DNA from: Ascarosepion bandense
Lineage: Eukaryota > Mollusca > Cephalopoda > Sepiida > Sepiidae
DNA: 64,000 nucleotides
Assembly (NCBI GenBank): GCA_037127315.1
Contig: JBBBDQ010000332.1
Location: forward strand, 1,452,501 to 1,516,500
Reading direction: 5' to 3'
This document shows, piece after piece, positions 10,257 to 21,040 of this stretch. Below the pieces are notes generated by a model. It was not told where the DNA came from. It made no database searches and saw only the letters and a program-made list of their open reading frames with translations. How positions within the stretch are numbered: position 1 is the stretch's first letter; each line of letters begins with the position of its first letter. Both the position numbers and the translations under genes were made by a program.

Positions 10257-10640
10257 TAATACATATATCAACCAAGATGAGAACAAAAGTTCGAAATAAT
10301 TCCAAGACTGTTGAAAATTACTCATCTCAGAAAAAAATACAAGTCGAAGATATTGCAAAGAATACGTCTTTACTTCGAATAGGTAAAGGCATCTGTTAGC
10401 TATATTTCATTTTAATGCGACTACGGTCACTCAGAACGTTTTATTAAAATAACAAACAAAAAAACAGCAAAGAGGCACGGAAAAATAAAAACCAACAGAT
10501 GGCATGGTGAAAATTTCGGCCGCCGGTTTCACGTTACACATTTGACACCGTTCGGATTTGAAAGCCTTTTCACTGACATTTTCCGCTTCGTGTCACACAG
10601 AACGATGAAAGAAAAGAAAACAAGTAAAATAGAGAATCTA
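10257..10640. other. No recognised feature
   Basis: AT-rich sequence with no open frame longer than about 60 codons and no match elsewhere in the window. Confidence 0.5.
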
Positions 10641-10960
10641 TACGGATCGAGCATATAATGAGGTCTTGAAAATGATTGAAACAAAAAGGAAATTAATACT
10701 AAGCATCAGGAAGAAACAGATGAAGTTCCTGGGATATACAATGAGAAAGGAGGGCTTGGAGAATCCAGATAGATGGAAAAAGAGACAGAGGAAAGCAACG
10801 GAGAACATATTTGAAGGGCCTAATCAGGTGGATGACGGAACGAGGATTTCATGGTGTAACAGGAGAAGGCGTGCTCAGAGCCACCATGGATAGGGAAAAG
10901 TGGAAGGCCATGATCGCCTACGTCCTGAAGGGACAAGGCACATAGAAGAAGAAGATACGT
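10641..10960 (+). pseudogene. LINE-A C-terminal fragment
   Basis: Translation gives ETKRKLILSIRKKQMKFLGY, then MRKEGLENPD..., GKQRR-type residues and a cysteine/arginine stretch, the C-terminal end of the LINE-A RT protein. A shift separates it from the final WKAMIAYVLKGQGT. It ends in ACATAGAAGAAGAAGA, the family's GAA tail. Confidence 0.8.
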
Positions 10961-11049
10961 TTGCTTCTCAAGAAGCAGCCACAAACAACTTCTTTCGTAT
11001 TCTTAAAAAGTATCATGACTACGACTACCTGTCATTTGTTGTACAAAAT

Positions 11050-11895
11050 AACCATAGTCCTTTTTTCTTCTATGTGCCATGTTCCTTCCGAATGTGGTCC
11101 TTCACAACTTCCTATCCCTTAGCTCTCAACACTTTTTCTTTTAGTATCTCTTCCAAACCCTGCTCTGCTATCCACTTGCTCAAGCCCATCAAGTATGTCT
11201 CGGGTATCTTGAACTTGACTCTCTTTCCCTCTATCCACCCTGTGAGTATTAGATTCTCAAAGCCCTTCGTCCTCATTCAGTTAAGCGCTATACGTGATAC
11301 ACGCTTGGGCAATCATGTCTCGAAAGAGACATAACTAACTGGGCAGAAGATTATCCTGCAGTAAGTTACCATTGCTTTCTGCGGTAGACTGGTCGCCAGC
11401 CAAGGATATAGAACCCAGTCTGTCCTATTATTTAATCCATAAATGGAAGGAAGAGACGGATTAATATCTTTCTCAACGGTATTTGTGCGTAAGTGAATGC
11501 AAGGAATTCAACTGGAGTTCGAACTCTGCTCCCCGATTTGTCGTTCCGTGCTGATATCCATTTCACCACAACGCACATCCAAAATTCTTTCTCATTACGT
11601 TTAACAAAAACTTCAGATGTCTTTTTCTGAAGTTAGATATAAGTTTACTTTTGATTTCTATTAATACATAAAACACTGTCGTTACTAACATGTTCACTTC
11701 CTGATGTCCTCTGCATCCTTCTGTAGAACCACATGAATGTGGATTCGAGTCTCCCATTCATTTTTCAGACGATTGTCTTGCATTCTCTTCCATATAGGAG
11801 GACAGATATCACGTAACAGTTCAGTACTCGTTTCTTTGTTTCCAACGAGATTTTCCTGTCTCTCAATATTTTACTTAAATTTTGGAATGCGTCCT
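11050..11895 (-). pseudogene. LINE-A fragment split by a SINE-A
   Basis: The minus strand reads the LINE-A tail in two blocks. The 5' block, 11895-11583, has KILRDRKISLETKKRVLNCY-like residues, FMWFYRRMQRTS and LNVMRKNF. The 3' block, 11276-11050, has NEDEGL, then the tail to the TTCTTCTATGTGCC terminus. A SINE-A occupies the gap at the MRKEGLE position. The second block joins cleanly in sense, so the SINE landed in an existing LINE. A SINE-B sits immediately upstream (11896-12265). Confidence 0.8.
11277..11582 (-). mobile_element. SINE-A copy, full length, nested in LINE-A
   Basis: All parts are present: 3' end, CATGTCTCGAAAGAGACAT hairpin, body, B box and A box (TTTCACCACAACGCACATCC on the plus strand). 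Similar CTCATT-ending motifs flank it at 11265-11276 and 11584-11595 and are probably diverged target-site duplications. Confidence 0.85.
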
Positions 11896-12265
11896 TTTTT
11901 TTTTTTTAATCACATCACCCCAAGCAAGGCGGTAAGGCCACTGGTGTGCAGGGGGCTACGTGAGAATGAATAGATTGGAAAAGAGAAAGCCGGAAACCAC
12001 GTCCTAAACAGGGAACAAGAGATGAGCCTCTACACCTGTTCAATAGACGTGGGTGGAGTGTGAACCGGGCGATAGTTCAGTCTATCTACTCCAATTGAAA
12101 AAAATAAATAAACAAAAAAGAAAGTGAAAAGATTGAAAAAGAGAAAACTGGAAACCACATCCTAAACAGGGAACAAGGGATGAGCCTCTACACCTGTTCA
12201 ACAGAAGTGGGTGGAGTGTGAACCGAGCGATAGTTCAATCTATCTACTTCAATTAGTCAATCTAT
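11896..12265 (-). mobile_element. SINE-B copy with two internal units and a partial third
   Basis: The tail (ATCACATCACCCCAAGCAAG on the plus strand) is followed by two units, then a short repeat of ATCTATCTACTCCAATTA suggesting a truncated third unit. Confidence 0.85.
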
Positions 12266-12790
12266 CTACTCCAATTATATTAACTTGTTTAATGGCATAT
12301 CAACTTATGGTTATTTAATGTTGAAATTGAATTTTCTTGGGAGCTTTGAAGTAATAAAAATATACATGTTATTCTGCTTTTCCAACCGAATACATGGTAG
12401 ATGATGTGCAGCTTTCGTGCATGTTTGTGTGAACATAATTACTAGAGGAAGTTATATGTGTTTTATGTTTTGTTGAAGTTACAATTTGGAACACAGTTTG
12501 ATTTTTTGAAATTGTAGGATTATATGGATTAATGTCATGAAAGAGTTAATCCCATTTTGATTGATGTATTATAGGTAATTGACCACGCCTATTCTTTCGG
12601 GGCCTGCCATTCATGCATTTAAGCTCAAGTAGCTTACTCACTGCTTCTTCTTGCTTTTCTCGACATGACTATGTCATGTGAATATTAAGTTCTTCACGCC
12701 CTTTTTCCTTGTTATGTGACACAGAAATCTCCGTTGTTTCTTTCTGCTGGTTGCAGTCAGTTTCTTTAACCAGTTTCCGTAAAAACCGAA
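12266..12790. other. No recognised feature
   Basis: AT-rich sequence with no coding signal and no relative found in the window. Confidence 0.5.
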
Positions 12791-13200
12791 CCATAAAATG
12801 TTTTAATCATTTCACCTTAAGCAAGGCAAGAAAGCCACAAAGACGTTACTGAGTGTTAAAAACATGAGAAAATCTACTGTTAAGGAGAGAGGGCAATAAA
12901 ATAACAAGAATTTTGGAGAAAGAAGATAATGATTGACATTGCATCTTCATTTTTGAAGATCAAATTAGACTGGAAAGCAAGAAGCCAAAAGATAGTTTTA
13001 AAAGCGAGAAGTACGATAGAGAAAAAAAAACTGTTAGCATAGAAATTACGTTTACATCTAACCATTTCAACTGTAAACTGATGAGATCTTGCCGCCAATC
13101 TAGTATTGCGCTCAAATTTATAAAGTCAAAGTACCGTAGCAAAATGTTCATCAGAACAATCACTATGAAAGTATTTATAGAAAAGCCAGAGAGAAGTTAC
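12791..13200 (-). pseudogene. LINE-B-like RT C-terminal remnant (variant tail)
   Basis: The minus-strand reading gives HQFTVEMVRCKRNFYANSFF followed by KTI/W-type residues, equivalent to HPFTVKPIKCSRNFYSNSFF of the best LINE-B copy. The 3' tail (TTTCACCTTAAGCAAGGCAA on the plus strand) is a diverged form of the LINE-B tail. Several stops. Confidence 0.65.
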
Positions 13201-13385
13201 GCTAAAACAGTGGGAAAGGGACTGAAGCTGATAGGCTAGGCCAGAACCAGTAAGATTACTGATTCTTCTTTGGGTTTTACAAGAATCTCTAAATATATAC
13301 CAGGAGTTACCAGATCATAAATATTCAAATCAAGGCCGTATGAGAGACTTATAAATATGTAAGATAGATTGCAAGTGACATCAGT

Positions 13386-15295
13386 AAACAAGATTATTCC
13401 ATAGGATATCAGACGTAGAAGAAAGAACGAGTGGATGACTGAGGAGATTCTCGACATGATGCAAAGGAGACAGAAAACGACGCCAAGACATGGAACGGTG
13501 TACAGAAAGCTACACAAGAAAATAAGGAACAAATGAAGATAGTATAAAGAGGAATGGCTCAACAACAAATGTGCAGAAATAAAGGGATTGATCACTACTA
13601 ATAAAAGAGACATGCATAAAAAAATACGAGAACTAAAACAACAAAAGACATACTTCTAAATAGGATGTATAAAATCCATGGATGGAAGGATCATATTAGA
13701 GAAGGAGGAAATACTCTAGCGATGGAAAGAATACGTAAAAGATCTTTTCCACGATGATAGAGAGTAACCGACAATACACAGAGATACTGATGGGCCGAAA
13801 ATATGAAAATCCGAAGTGGAAGCTGTAATGACTAAACTGAATAGAAACAAAGCAGCTAAACCAAACGTCATTATAATAGAGATGCTGACAGCTTTAGACG
13901 ATTTCTGCTAGAGAAAACTACAGAAATAATAAATGAAATCTATAACAGTGATGAGATATCGAAAAACCTAAGCAGATAGATTTTCATAGCACTGCCTAAG
14001 AAGCCTAGTGTCAAAGGAATGCGAACTCCACCGAACAGTCAACTTAATGAGTCACATAACAAAACTCTTCATCCGAATTATGATAGAACGCGCAGAAGAA
14101 TCAGGCCAACGATAGAACAAGAACAGTGCGATTTCGTCAAGGACACTGGAAAAAGGAACGCGATATTTATGCTTAGAATGCTATCATAAAGGGCAATACA
14201 AATGAAGAAAGACGTGCGTCTCTGTTTGATAGACTACGCAAAGGCTTTCGACAAAGTACGCCACAAAGACTTGATAGAAACGCTCAGCAACCTTGACATA
14301 TTTTGGAAAGACAGTGTAAACAAGAACTTCAAGAATACGGACAAGGAACGAATTCAGCAGATAAACAATAACCGAAAGGGGTGTAAAAAAAGGATGTGTC
14401 TTTTTACCGGATCTATTCAATCTGTTCAGCGAGACTGTTTTGAGAGTCCTAGAAGTCATGTCAGGATTCATCATTAGCGGCCAAAACCTAAACAACACAA
14501 GATACGCAGATGATACAGTGCTGATAGCAGACACAGAAAGGAAACTATAAGATCTTCTACAGAAGGTAGCTGAACAAAGCGGCATAAAAAGGACTACAAA
14601 TGAACTACAAGAAAACCGAATGCATAGTGATCAGCAAAAAGAGGATCCAAAATCCAAACGACAGGGCTGGGATACTAAAATCAGGCAGCTTCGGAAATTT
14701 ATATAACTGGGAAATGTTATAACAGAAGACGTAAAGTGTGACATTGAAATCTGAAGGCGAATTGGCATGACCAAAGATGTATTCCAGAAGCTGAGTAGAA
14801 TATTGAGAGACAGGAACATTTCGCTAGAAACAAAGAAGAGAGTAATGGATTGCTATGTGACATCTGTTCTTCAATATGGCAGTAAATACTGGACAGTCTC
14901 TTCAAAGATGAAGGAAAAATTTAAACCGAAATGTGGTTATACAGTAGGATGCTGGGGCTACCATGGGCCAAACATGTGAGCAACGATGAGGTTTTGGAGA
15001 AGATAGAAACTAAAAAAGAAACTATAACTTAACATCAGGATAAAAACAGCTAAAATTCCTCGGGCATGTAATGAGGAAGCAGTGCTTGGAGAATATGATA
15101 TCCACAGGCTAGATAGAAGAAAAAAGAGACAGGGGAAAGCAGCACCTAACATACTTGACGATCCTGAGCAAGTGGATGCCGATGTGGGGTTAAGGTAGGG
15201 CATCAGGAGAAAGCGTGCTAAGAGCTACTAGGGATAAGGAGATGTGGAGGGCCATGATCGCCTACGTTTTGAAAAGACACGCCACATAGATGAAG
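13386..15295 (+). pseudogene. LINE-A pseudogene, longest copy
   Basis: About 1.9 kb covers the region from before the RT to the 3' end. It starts with EWMTEEILDMMQRRQ and KEEWLNNKCAEIKGL (linker between endonuclease and RT), then SEVEAVMTKLNRNKAAKPNV (RT fingers). LCLIDYAKAFDKVRHKDLIE (motif A) is at about 14218 and TRYADDTVLIADTERK (YADD) at about 14500. Then NYKKTECIVISKKR, MRKQCLENMIS and MWRAMIAYVLKRHAT. Many stops and frameshifts. The last bases, CACATAGATGAAGATAG, are a degenerate GAA tail. The upstream endonuclease domain is absent. Confidence 0.85.
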
Positions 15296-15411
15296 ATAGA
15301 TTCTGGTGAGAGTAATTGTCCAACAACACATACTAAAGGAAATTTCTTGGCTGCAAACTTAGCAATTGATTCAATATACTCTTTCTAATTCATGTCTGAT
15401 GAAAATGACGC

Positions 15412-15416
<5 letters not shown>

Positions 15417-15453
<37 letters not shown>
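15417..15453. repeat. (TA)n microsatellite
   Basis: TA run abutting the 5' side of the SINE-T copy. Confidence 0.95.
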
Positions 15454-15454
<1 letters not shown>

Positions 15455-15752
15455 GCTCTCACATCCTGATTGAGCACTCTGGAAACACGGTAGACATTGA
15501 AAAACAGTAGCTACACGAGCATCTACGCATCTTTCATTCAGTAATGAATTAGAACACTTTCAGATACTGGCGTATGTTTACATGGTATGTCACACGCTAA
15601 AAGTCTGCCTCCTTCTACTGAGCGCTCATAGCTCAGAAGTAGAATCGCCGACCGACGTCAATTCGGTCGGCTATCAATTCTTGGTAAAAAGCAATCAGAT
15701 GTCTAAACGTACTGATGAGTTGTGATACAGCGAAACAAATCTGTCTGCGGAT

Positions 15753-15755
<3 letters not shown>
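15454..15755 (+). mobile_element. SINE-T copy, apparently complete
   Basis: This 302-bp copy is the best representative of the family and is bounded on both sides by (TA)n. The tRNA-like block runs from about 15627: TCATAGCTCAGAAGTAGAAT (A-box-like), then a hairpin CCGACC/GGTCGG around ACGTCAATT, then GGCTATCAATTCTTGG in the B-box position. About 170 bases precede this block and about 75 follow. The outer ends are ACGCTCTCACATCCTGATTG and CTGTCTGCGGATGACT. Confidence 0.65.

Positions 15756-15786
<31 letters not shown>
15756..15786. repeat. (TA)n microsatellite
   Basis: TA run abutting the 3' side of the SINE-T copy. Confidence 0.95.
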
Positions 15787-15788
<2 letters not shown>

Positions 15789-16170
15789 ACTATAATTTTA
15801 AGGTATAATTTGGAAAATGGAAATCTCACTGAAATATGTTGGACATTTTTTCAATTTTACCTTTGAATCCACGAAATCCCTAACTTAAAACAAAATGGTC
15901 TCATTATACGGAATAGAGAAGGCATCAGTTTAAAATGATGCCAATAGTATTTGGGTTAAACTGGGGTTTTCTAAACCTGGGCGATATCCTCTACTGACAG
16001 GTAATTTCACCTGTTAAGTGGGTGATGAGCATCTGAACAGAAAATGATAGGCGACAGGAAATTTTGTTGACGATTTAGGATTTTGAGTATTAAATTTGTT
16101 TAAATTTTTTTAAAACACTTCCAGCACTAATCCTAACCATAAAACTAAGTTGACCATAATGTGATCGATA
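15787..16170. other. No recognised feature
   Basis: No open frame or intra-window relative was found. Confidence 0.5.
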
Positions 16171-16655
16171 CCGACTTGGCAAACCGGCTGCAGTCAATCT
16201 CTCACCGGCTGACGTAGCTTGCCTGTGCCTCTTCTATAAATACTTTCACGACTTTTGCTCCGATGAACTTAGATCACTGGTGCCCCCTAGGTATGAATTT
16301 GCACTAGATACTAGTTTAGCAATTAGGTCCCACCATTTTACAGTGAAACCGATAAAATGTAACCGTAATTTCTACTCCAACAGCTTCTTTTCTCGCACTT
16401 CCCGCCTGTGGAATTCCCTTCCACATATTTGCTTCCCCGACAGCTACAATCTCCAGGAGTTTAAATGTAAGGTCAATAGACACCTCCTAACACACTAACT
16501 CGCACCCACACTCTTCCTGTGTACCTTCTTATCCGTCTATCACTTTTCTTCTGACACTTCCTATATCTAATCACTCTCTCAGAACCTTCCCCTATGTAAC
16601 CCCCTGCGCAATAGTGGCAGTGGAATGCCTTTGCTTGGGGTGAAATGATTAAAAC
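16171..16655 (+). pseudogene. LINE-B C-terminal fragment with 3' tail
   Basis: An open stretch of 72 codons from 16280 reads PPRYEFALDTSLAIRSHHFT, then KPIKCNRNFYSNSFFSRTSR and LQEFKCKVNRHLLTH-stop, matching the intact LINE-B ORF at 45453-46073. The 3' UTR ends in GCGCAATAGTGGCAGTGGAA and GGGGTGAAATGATTAAAAC. It is 5' truncated near the position of CNVIDTDLAD. Confidence 0.85.
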
Positions 16656-16867
16656 AAATATTTAGCTTTCAATGTTGAAGTTTGCTTTCTTTTATTCTGT
16701 TTATTGAGGTAGCAGTAGAAACCATCGTATAAATCAGACTTATTCTTTTGACCTCGTCGGAGGACATTTTATTGGTTGACTGCGCAAGATATAAAGGAGC
16801 TGACAAGGCAATAACGACACTTCATAGATTTTGCTAATATACTAAATGATCTGGAGTTTTTATATAT

Positions 16868-17340
16868 TTTTTTAATCGTATCACCTCGAGCAAGGCGGTA
16901 ACGCCACTGATGTTCAGGGGGGTACGTAACAGTGAAAAGATTGGAAAAGAGAAAGCCGGAAACCACATCCTAAACAGGGAACAAGGGATGAGCCTCTTAA
17001 CCTGCTCAATAGACATAGGTGGAGTGTGAACCGGGCGATAGATAGATCTATCTACTCCAATTGGAAAAAAAAAAACAAAGTGAGAAGAATGGAAAAGAGA
17101 AAGCCGGAAACCACATCCTAAACAGAAAACAAGGCATGAGCCTCTTAACCTGTTCAATAGACATGGGTGGAGTGTGAACCGGGCGATAGTTTAGTCTATC
17201 TACACCAATTGAAAAAAAAAGAAAAGTGAAAAGATTGGAAAAGAGAAAGCCGGAAACCACATACTAAACAGGGAACAAGGGATGAGCCTCTTAACCTGTT
17301 CAATAGACATGGTTGGAGTGTGAACCGAGCGATAGATAGC
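16868..17340 (-). mobile_element. SINE-B copy with three internal units
   Basis: Three tandem units, each starting near an AAAAAGTG boundary and containing CCGGAAACCACATCCTAAAC on the plus strand, lie upstream of one tail (TCGTATCACCTCGAGCAAGG). Units differ by scattered substitutions and the length of the A-run linker. Confidence 0.85.
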
Positions 17341-17685
17341 TTCCTACACAGCGCTTTCAGTAGATTTAGTCCAACAATTAATTTTTAGTTAATTTATCGT
17401 ACAATGTTTCTTCAGTAAACTCTGTCGGAGTTTGTATCGTAGGCGATTAGATATCAATTTTGGTGTCGCCGTGACCAGGCATCACGAGAAAAATAATTAA
17501 GACATTTGCACTCGATATTGTAATCGACATTAAACCGACATTATCGCTACTGTTGATACTAGATGCACCGGTAGCTGTTGGGAGGGATGCCAGGGCAAAC
17601 ATCCTGCATCATTAGAAGAAGATTGAGGTAGCCAAATTTATAGCGTATGTGTTAGCTTAATTTGCGGTTGTGATACCCTGAAGTT
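17341..17685. other. No recognised feature
   Basis: Non-repetitive within the window. No open frame of note. Confidence 0.5.
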
Positions 17686-17795
17686 AAAAAAAAAAAAAAG
17701 AAATAAAGAAACAAACAAACAAAAAGAAGAAAATGAGAAAAATAAATTAAGGGGGGCACGTGAAAACAAAAGACAAAATTAATGAAGAACGAGGA

Positions 17796-17831
<36 letters not shown>

Positions 17832-18260
17832 ATGAATGAAATGATAAAAGAGAAAGAAAATACGAAACGAGAAAAAAAGAATCAAAGAATAAAAATTGAA
17901 AATCAGAATCAGATAGAGAAAGAAAGAAAGAAAGAAAGAAACAAACAAAAAATGAGAAAAAGAATGAAAAGAGGGAAAGTGAAAACAAAAGACAAAATTA
18001 AAAAAGAAAGAAGGAACGAAAGAAAGAAAGAAAGAAAGAAAGAATGAATGAATGACTGAAATGATAAAAGTGAAAGAAAATGTAAAACGAGAAAGAAAGA
18101 ATCAAAGAATAAAAAAAATTGAAAATCAGAAACAGATAGAGAAAATGAGAAAGAAAGAATGAAAGAAACAAACAAATAAACAAAAAATGAGAAAAAGAAA
18201 GAAAAAGGGGAAAGTGAAAACAAAAGACAAAAGTAAAGAAGAAAGAGGAAAGAAAGAAAC

Positions 18261-18291
<31 letters not shown>

Positions 18292-19370
18292 AAACGAATG
18301 AAATGACAAAAGAGAAAAAGTGTAAAAACGAGAAAGAAAGAAAAAAAGAAAGAAAGAAAGAAAGAACCAAAGGAAGAGAATTGAAAATCCGAAACAGATA
18401 GGCGAAATGAGAAAGAAAGAATGAAAGGATGAAATGACAAAGAAAAAAAAAGAAAGAATGAGTGAGTAAAATAAGAAAGAAAAATAAAGAAAGAAATGAT
18501 AACAAAAGAAGACAAAGGAAGAAATGAAAGCGAATAAACGAAAGAAAGATACAAGAAAAGAGGAGCATAAACTGACAAAAGATGAAAGAAAGAAATGGGA
18601 ATGAACAAATTATTGAAAGAAAGAAGGAAATTAGGAAAGAAAAACAAATAAAAGACAGAAAAATGTAAAGAAATATGCAAAAGAAATAAGGAACAAATAA
18701 ATAAAAATAAAGAAAGAAGGGAAAAATCAAAGAAAGCAGGAACTATCGAACAAGAAAGAAAGAAAGAAAGAATGAAAGAAAGAAATGAAAGAAAGAAAGA
18801 AAGAAAAATGATACCAAAAGATAAAAGAAAGGAAGAAAAAAAGATCGAAGAAATAAATGGGAATAACCAAGCGAAAGATGAAAGAAAAAACTGAGAACGG
18901 ACAAATGATTGAAAGAAAGAAACAAGGAAGGAAGGAAGGAAAAAAGATCAAGAAAGAAAAAGATAAAGAAATAGTGAAAAGAAATAAGAAAGAAAGAAAG
19001 AAAGAAGGAAGGAAAGAAGGCTCGATAAAAAGAAGGAAAAAACATCAAGACAAAAAAAGATAAAGAAATAGTGAAAAGAAATAAGAAGAAAAAATTAAAG
19101 AAAGAAAGAAGACAAGGAAGGAAGGAGAATAAGAAGGAAGGCTCGATAAAAAGAAGGAAAAATAGATCAAAACACAAAAAGATAAAGAAATAGTGAAAAG
19201 AAATAAGAAATAAATAAGAAAGAAAGAAAGAAAGAAGTGAAAGAAGGAAAGAAAGAAAGAAAGAAGTGAAAGAAGGAAAGAAAGAAAAAAGAAAGATAAA
19301 AAAGCAAGAATTATCGAAGAAAAAGAATGAAAGAATCTAACAAAGTGAAAAAGTGATGAAAATTAAAGAA
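17686..19370. repeat. 1.7-kb polypurine tract, GAAA/GAAG-rich
   Basis: The plus strand is almost all purine: arrays of GAAA, GGAA and AAAG with higher-order imperfect repeats. One such block of about 240 bp, with CGTGAAAACAAAAGACAAAA, recurs near 17760, 17980 and 18210. Long minus-strand frames (up to 273 codons of Phe/Ser/Leu) are composition artefacts. Tracts like this can form intramolecular triplex DNA. Confidence 0.95.
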
Positions 19371-19489
19371 AAGCAACGGTGACCAAAAAGCAATTTCAAG
19401 AACCCATGGGAAAATATGAACACACACACCATAAAGAAAAAAAAAAAAGAATTCAGAAAGAAAACAAACATTGACCCTTCAGTGCAGGA

Positions 19490-19560
19490 TAGAGGTTGGC
19501 AAGCTTGCCTAACTAATCATTACTACTGAGTGATGGGTTCGATCCTTATTGGTTGATCCA
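19490..19560 (+). mobile_element. SINE-C head fragment
   Basis: A tRNA-like segment with AGAGGTTGGCAAGCTTGCCT (A-box side) and GATGGGTTCGATCCTTATTG (B box) matches the SINE-C heads at 22141-22275, 22593-22705 and 44900-45030. Confidence 0.6.
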
Positions 19561-19579
19561 TTCATTGTGCGTAGCAAAT

Positions 19580-20057
19580 CTATTGAAGAGGTGAAGAGGC
19601 TACATCCGTTGTTTCCTGTTTAGGATGTGGTTTCCGGTTTTCTCTTTTCCAATCTTTTCACTCCTTTTTCTTTTTTCTTTTATTCAATTGGAGTAGATAG
19701 ACTAAACTATCGCCGCGTTCACACTCCACCCACATCTATTGAACTGGTGAAGAGGCTCATCCCTTGTTTCCTGTTTAGGATGTGGTTTCCGGTTTTCTCT
19801 TTTCCAATCTTTTCACTCTTTTATTTTTTTCCAATTGGAGTAAATAGACTAAACTATCGCCCGGTTCATACTCCACCCACATGCACACTCCACCCACATC
19901 CACACTCTACCCACGTCTACTGAACAGGTGAAGAGGCCCATCCCTTGTTCCCTGTTTAGGATGTGGTTTCCGGCTTTCTCTTTTCCATTCTTTTTACCCT
20001 TACGTAACCCCCTGCGCATCAGTGGCGTTATCGCCTTGCTTGGGGTGATATGATTTT
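19580..20057 (+). mobile_element. SINE-B copy with three internal units
   Basis: The only plus-strand SINE-B here. Units end in GGTGAAGAGGCTCATCCCTT and ATGTGGTTTCCGGTTTTCTC. A short extra duplication (CACTCCACCCACATCCACAC) sits before the last unit. The tail has CCCTGCGCATCAGTGGCGTT and TTGGGGTGATATGATTTTTA, then an A run. Confidence 0.85.
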
Positions 20058-20440
20058 TAAAAAAAAATGAGAACAGTTTATCAAGCCAATTAAACACAAA
20101 ACAAAAGGAGAAAAATCAGAAGTAGATGAAAAATAAGAAACTAAACGGAAGATAAAAATGCCCCCAAGTAATGAGCAGGTGGAGAATATCTATAAATGGT
20201 AAAGTTAGCAGAATAAAGATTTCTAAAGATAACGGTCGCGAGAAGAAAAGGGATAAAGACCGCATGAAGTAAAGAAAACAAAATGGTTGAAAAGTGGAAT
20301 TTCACAGAAACAAAAAGAAAAAAATATACAAAAGAAAAAAAATCTGAAAAAAATATGGTAAGACAATCTGCCTTTCCATCGGAAAACAAATCTAAGAAAA
20401 AATTCCAAATAGCCAAACAAAAAATAAAATAAAAAACGGC
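20058..20440. other. A-rich sequence, no recognised feature
   Basis: A-rich with no coding signal in either direction. Confidence 0.5.
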
Positions 20441-20745
20441 TTTCACCCCAAACAAGACAATAAAGCCACTAAGACGTAAGCGGTTTCAGGGTTAGAGAAA
20501 ATGAAAAAAGAAAACATTATTAAAGTGAGAAAACAAAAACAAAAAAACAGAAAAAAACAAGAATTAAAAAGACAAAACTTAACGATTAACATTGTATTTA
20601 AATTTTTGAATATGAAAGTTTACGGGAACCGGAAAAGAGATTTAGGAGCGAAAAGTGCGAGAGAAGAAACTGTTAGTATAGAACTTACGGCTACATCTTG
20701 CCATTTCAAATGTAAAATGATGAGATCTTGCAGTCAATCTAGTTC
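20441..20745 (-). pseudogene. LINE-B-like RT C-terminal remnant (variant tail)
   Basis: Same variant as 12791-13200: the tail TTCACCCCAAACAAGACAAT on the plus strand, then a minus-strand reading with FSRF/LLAPKSLF-type remnants and a HHFTFEMARCSRKFYTNSFF-like stretch. Diverged, with stops. Confidence 0.6.
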
Positions 20746-21030
20746 TCTTCTTTTATGTGCCGTGTCCCTTCATGAGGTAGGTGATCATGTCCCTCCATAT
20801 TATTATATCCCTTGTTGCTTTTAATATATTTCGTCCTGTTATTTTCCCCAAAACATGTCCTGCCACCCATTTCTTTAATCTCATTAAGTATGTCACGCGC
20901 TGTTTTCCTCTGTTTTTCTTTCTCTCTATCTGTCTTGTGAGTATCAGATTCTCCAAGCCCTCCTTATTTGATACGTGCCTCAGAAAATAATTACGTGTAC
21001 CATAGTGTTTAGGTGCCCTCATACGAAGAA
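20746..21030 (-). pseudogene. LINE-A C-terminal fragment
   Basis: An 89-codon minus-strand frame reads NYFLRHVSNKEGLENLILTR, then GKQRVTYLMRLKKWV and TRDIIIWRDMITYLMKGHGT-stop. This is the LINE-A tail with one shift upstream. The 3' terminus is the CTTCTTTTATGTGCC motif (complement of the GAA-containing tail). Confidence 0.85.
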
Positions 21031-21040
21031 CGGACTCTTC

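Noticed and set aside
17909..18730. A 273-codon minus-strand open frame (Phe/Ser/Leu-rich) and overlapping frames
   Set aside because: It lies wholly inside the polypurine tract. Composition explains the lack of stops, and all three frames look alike.
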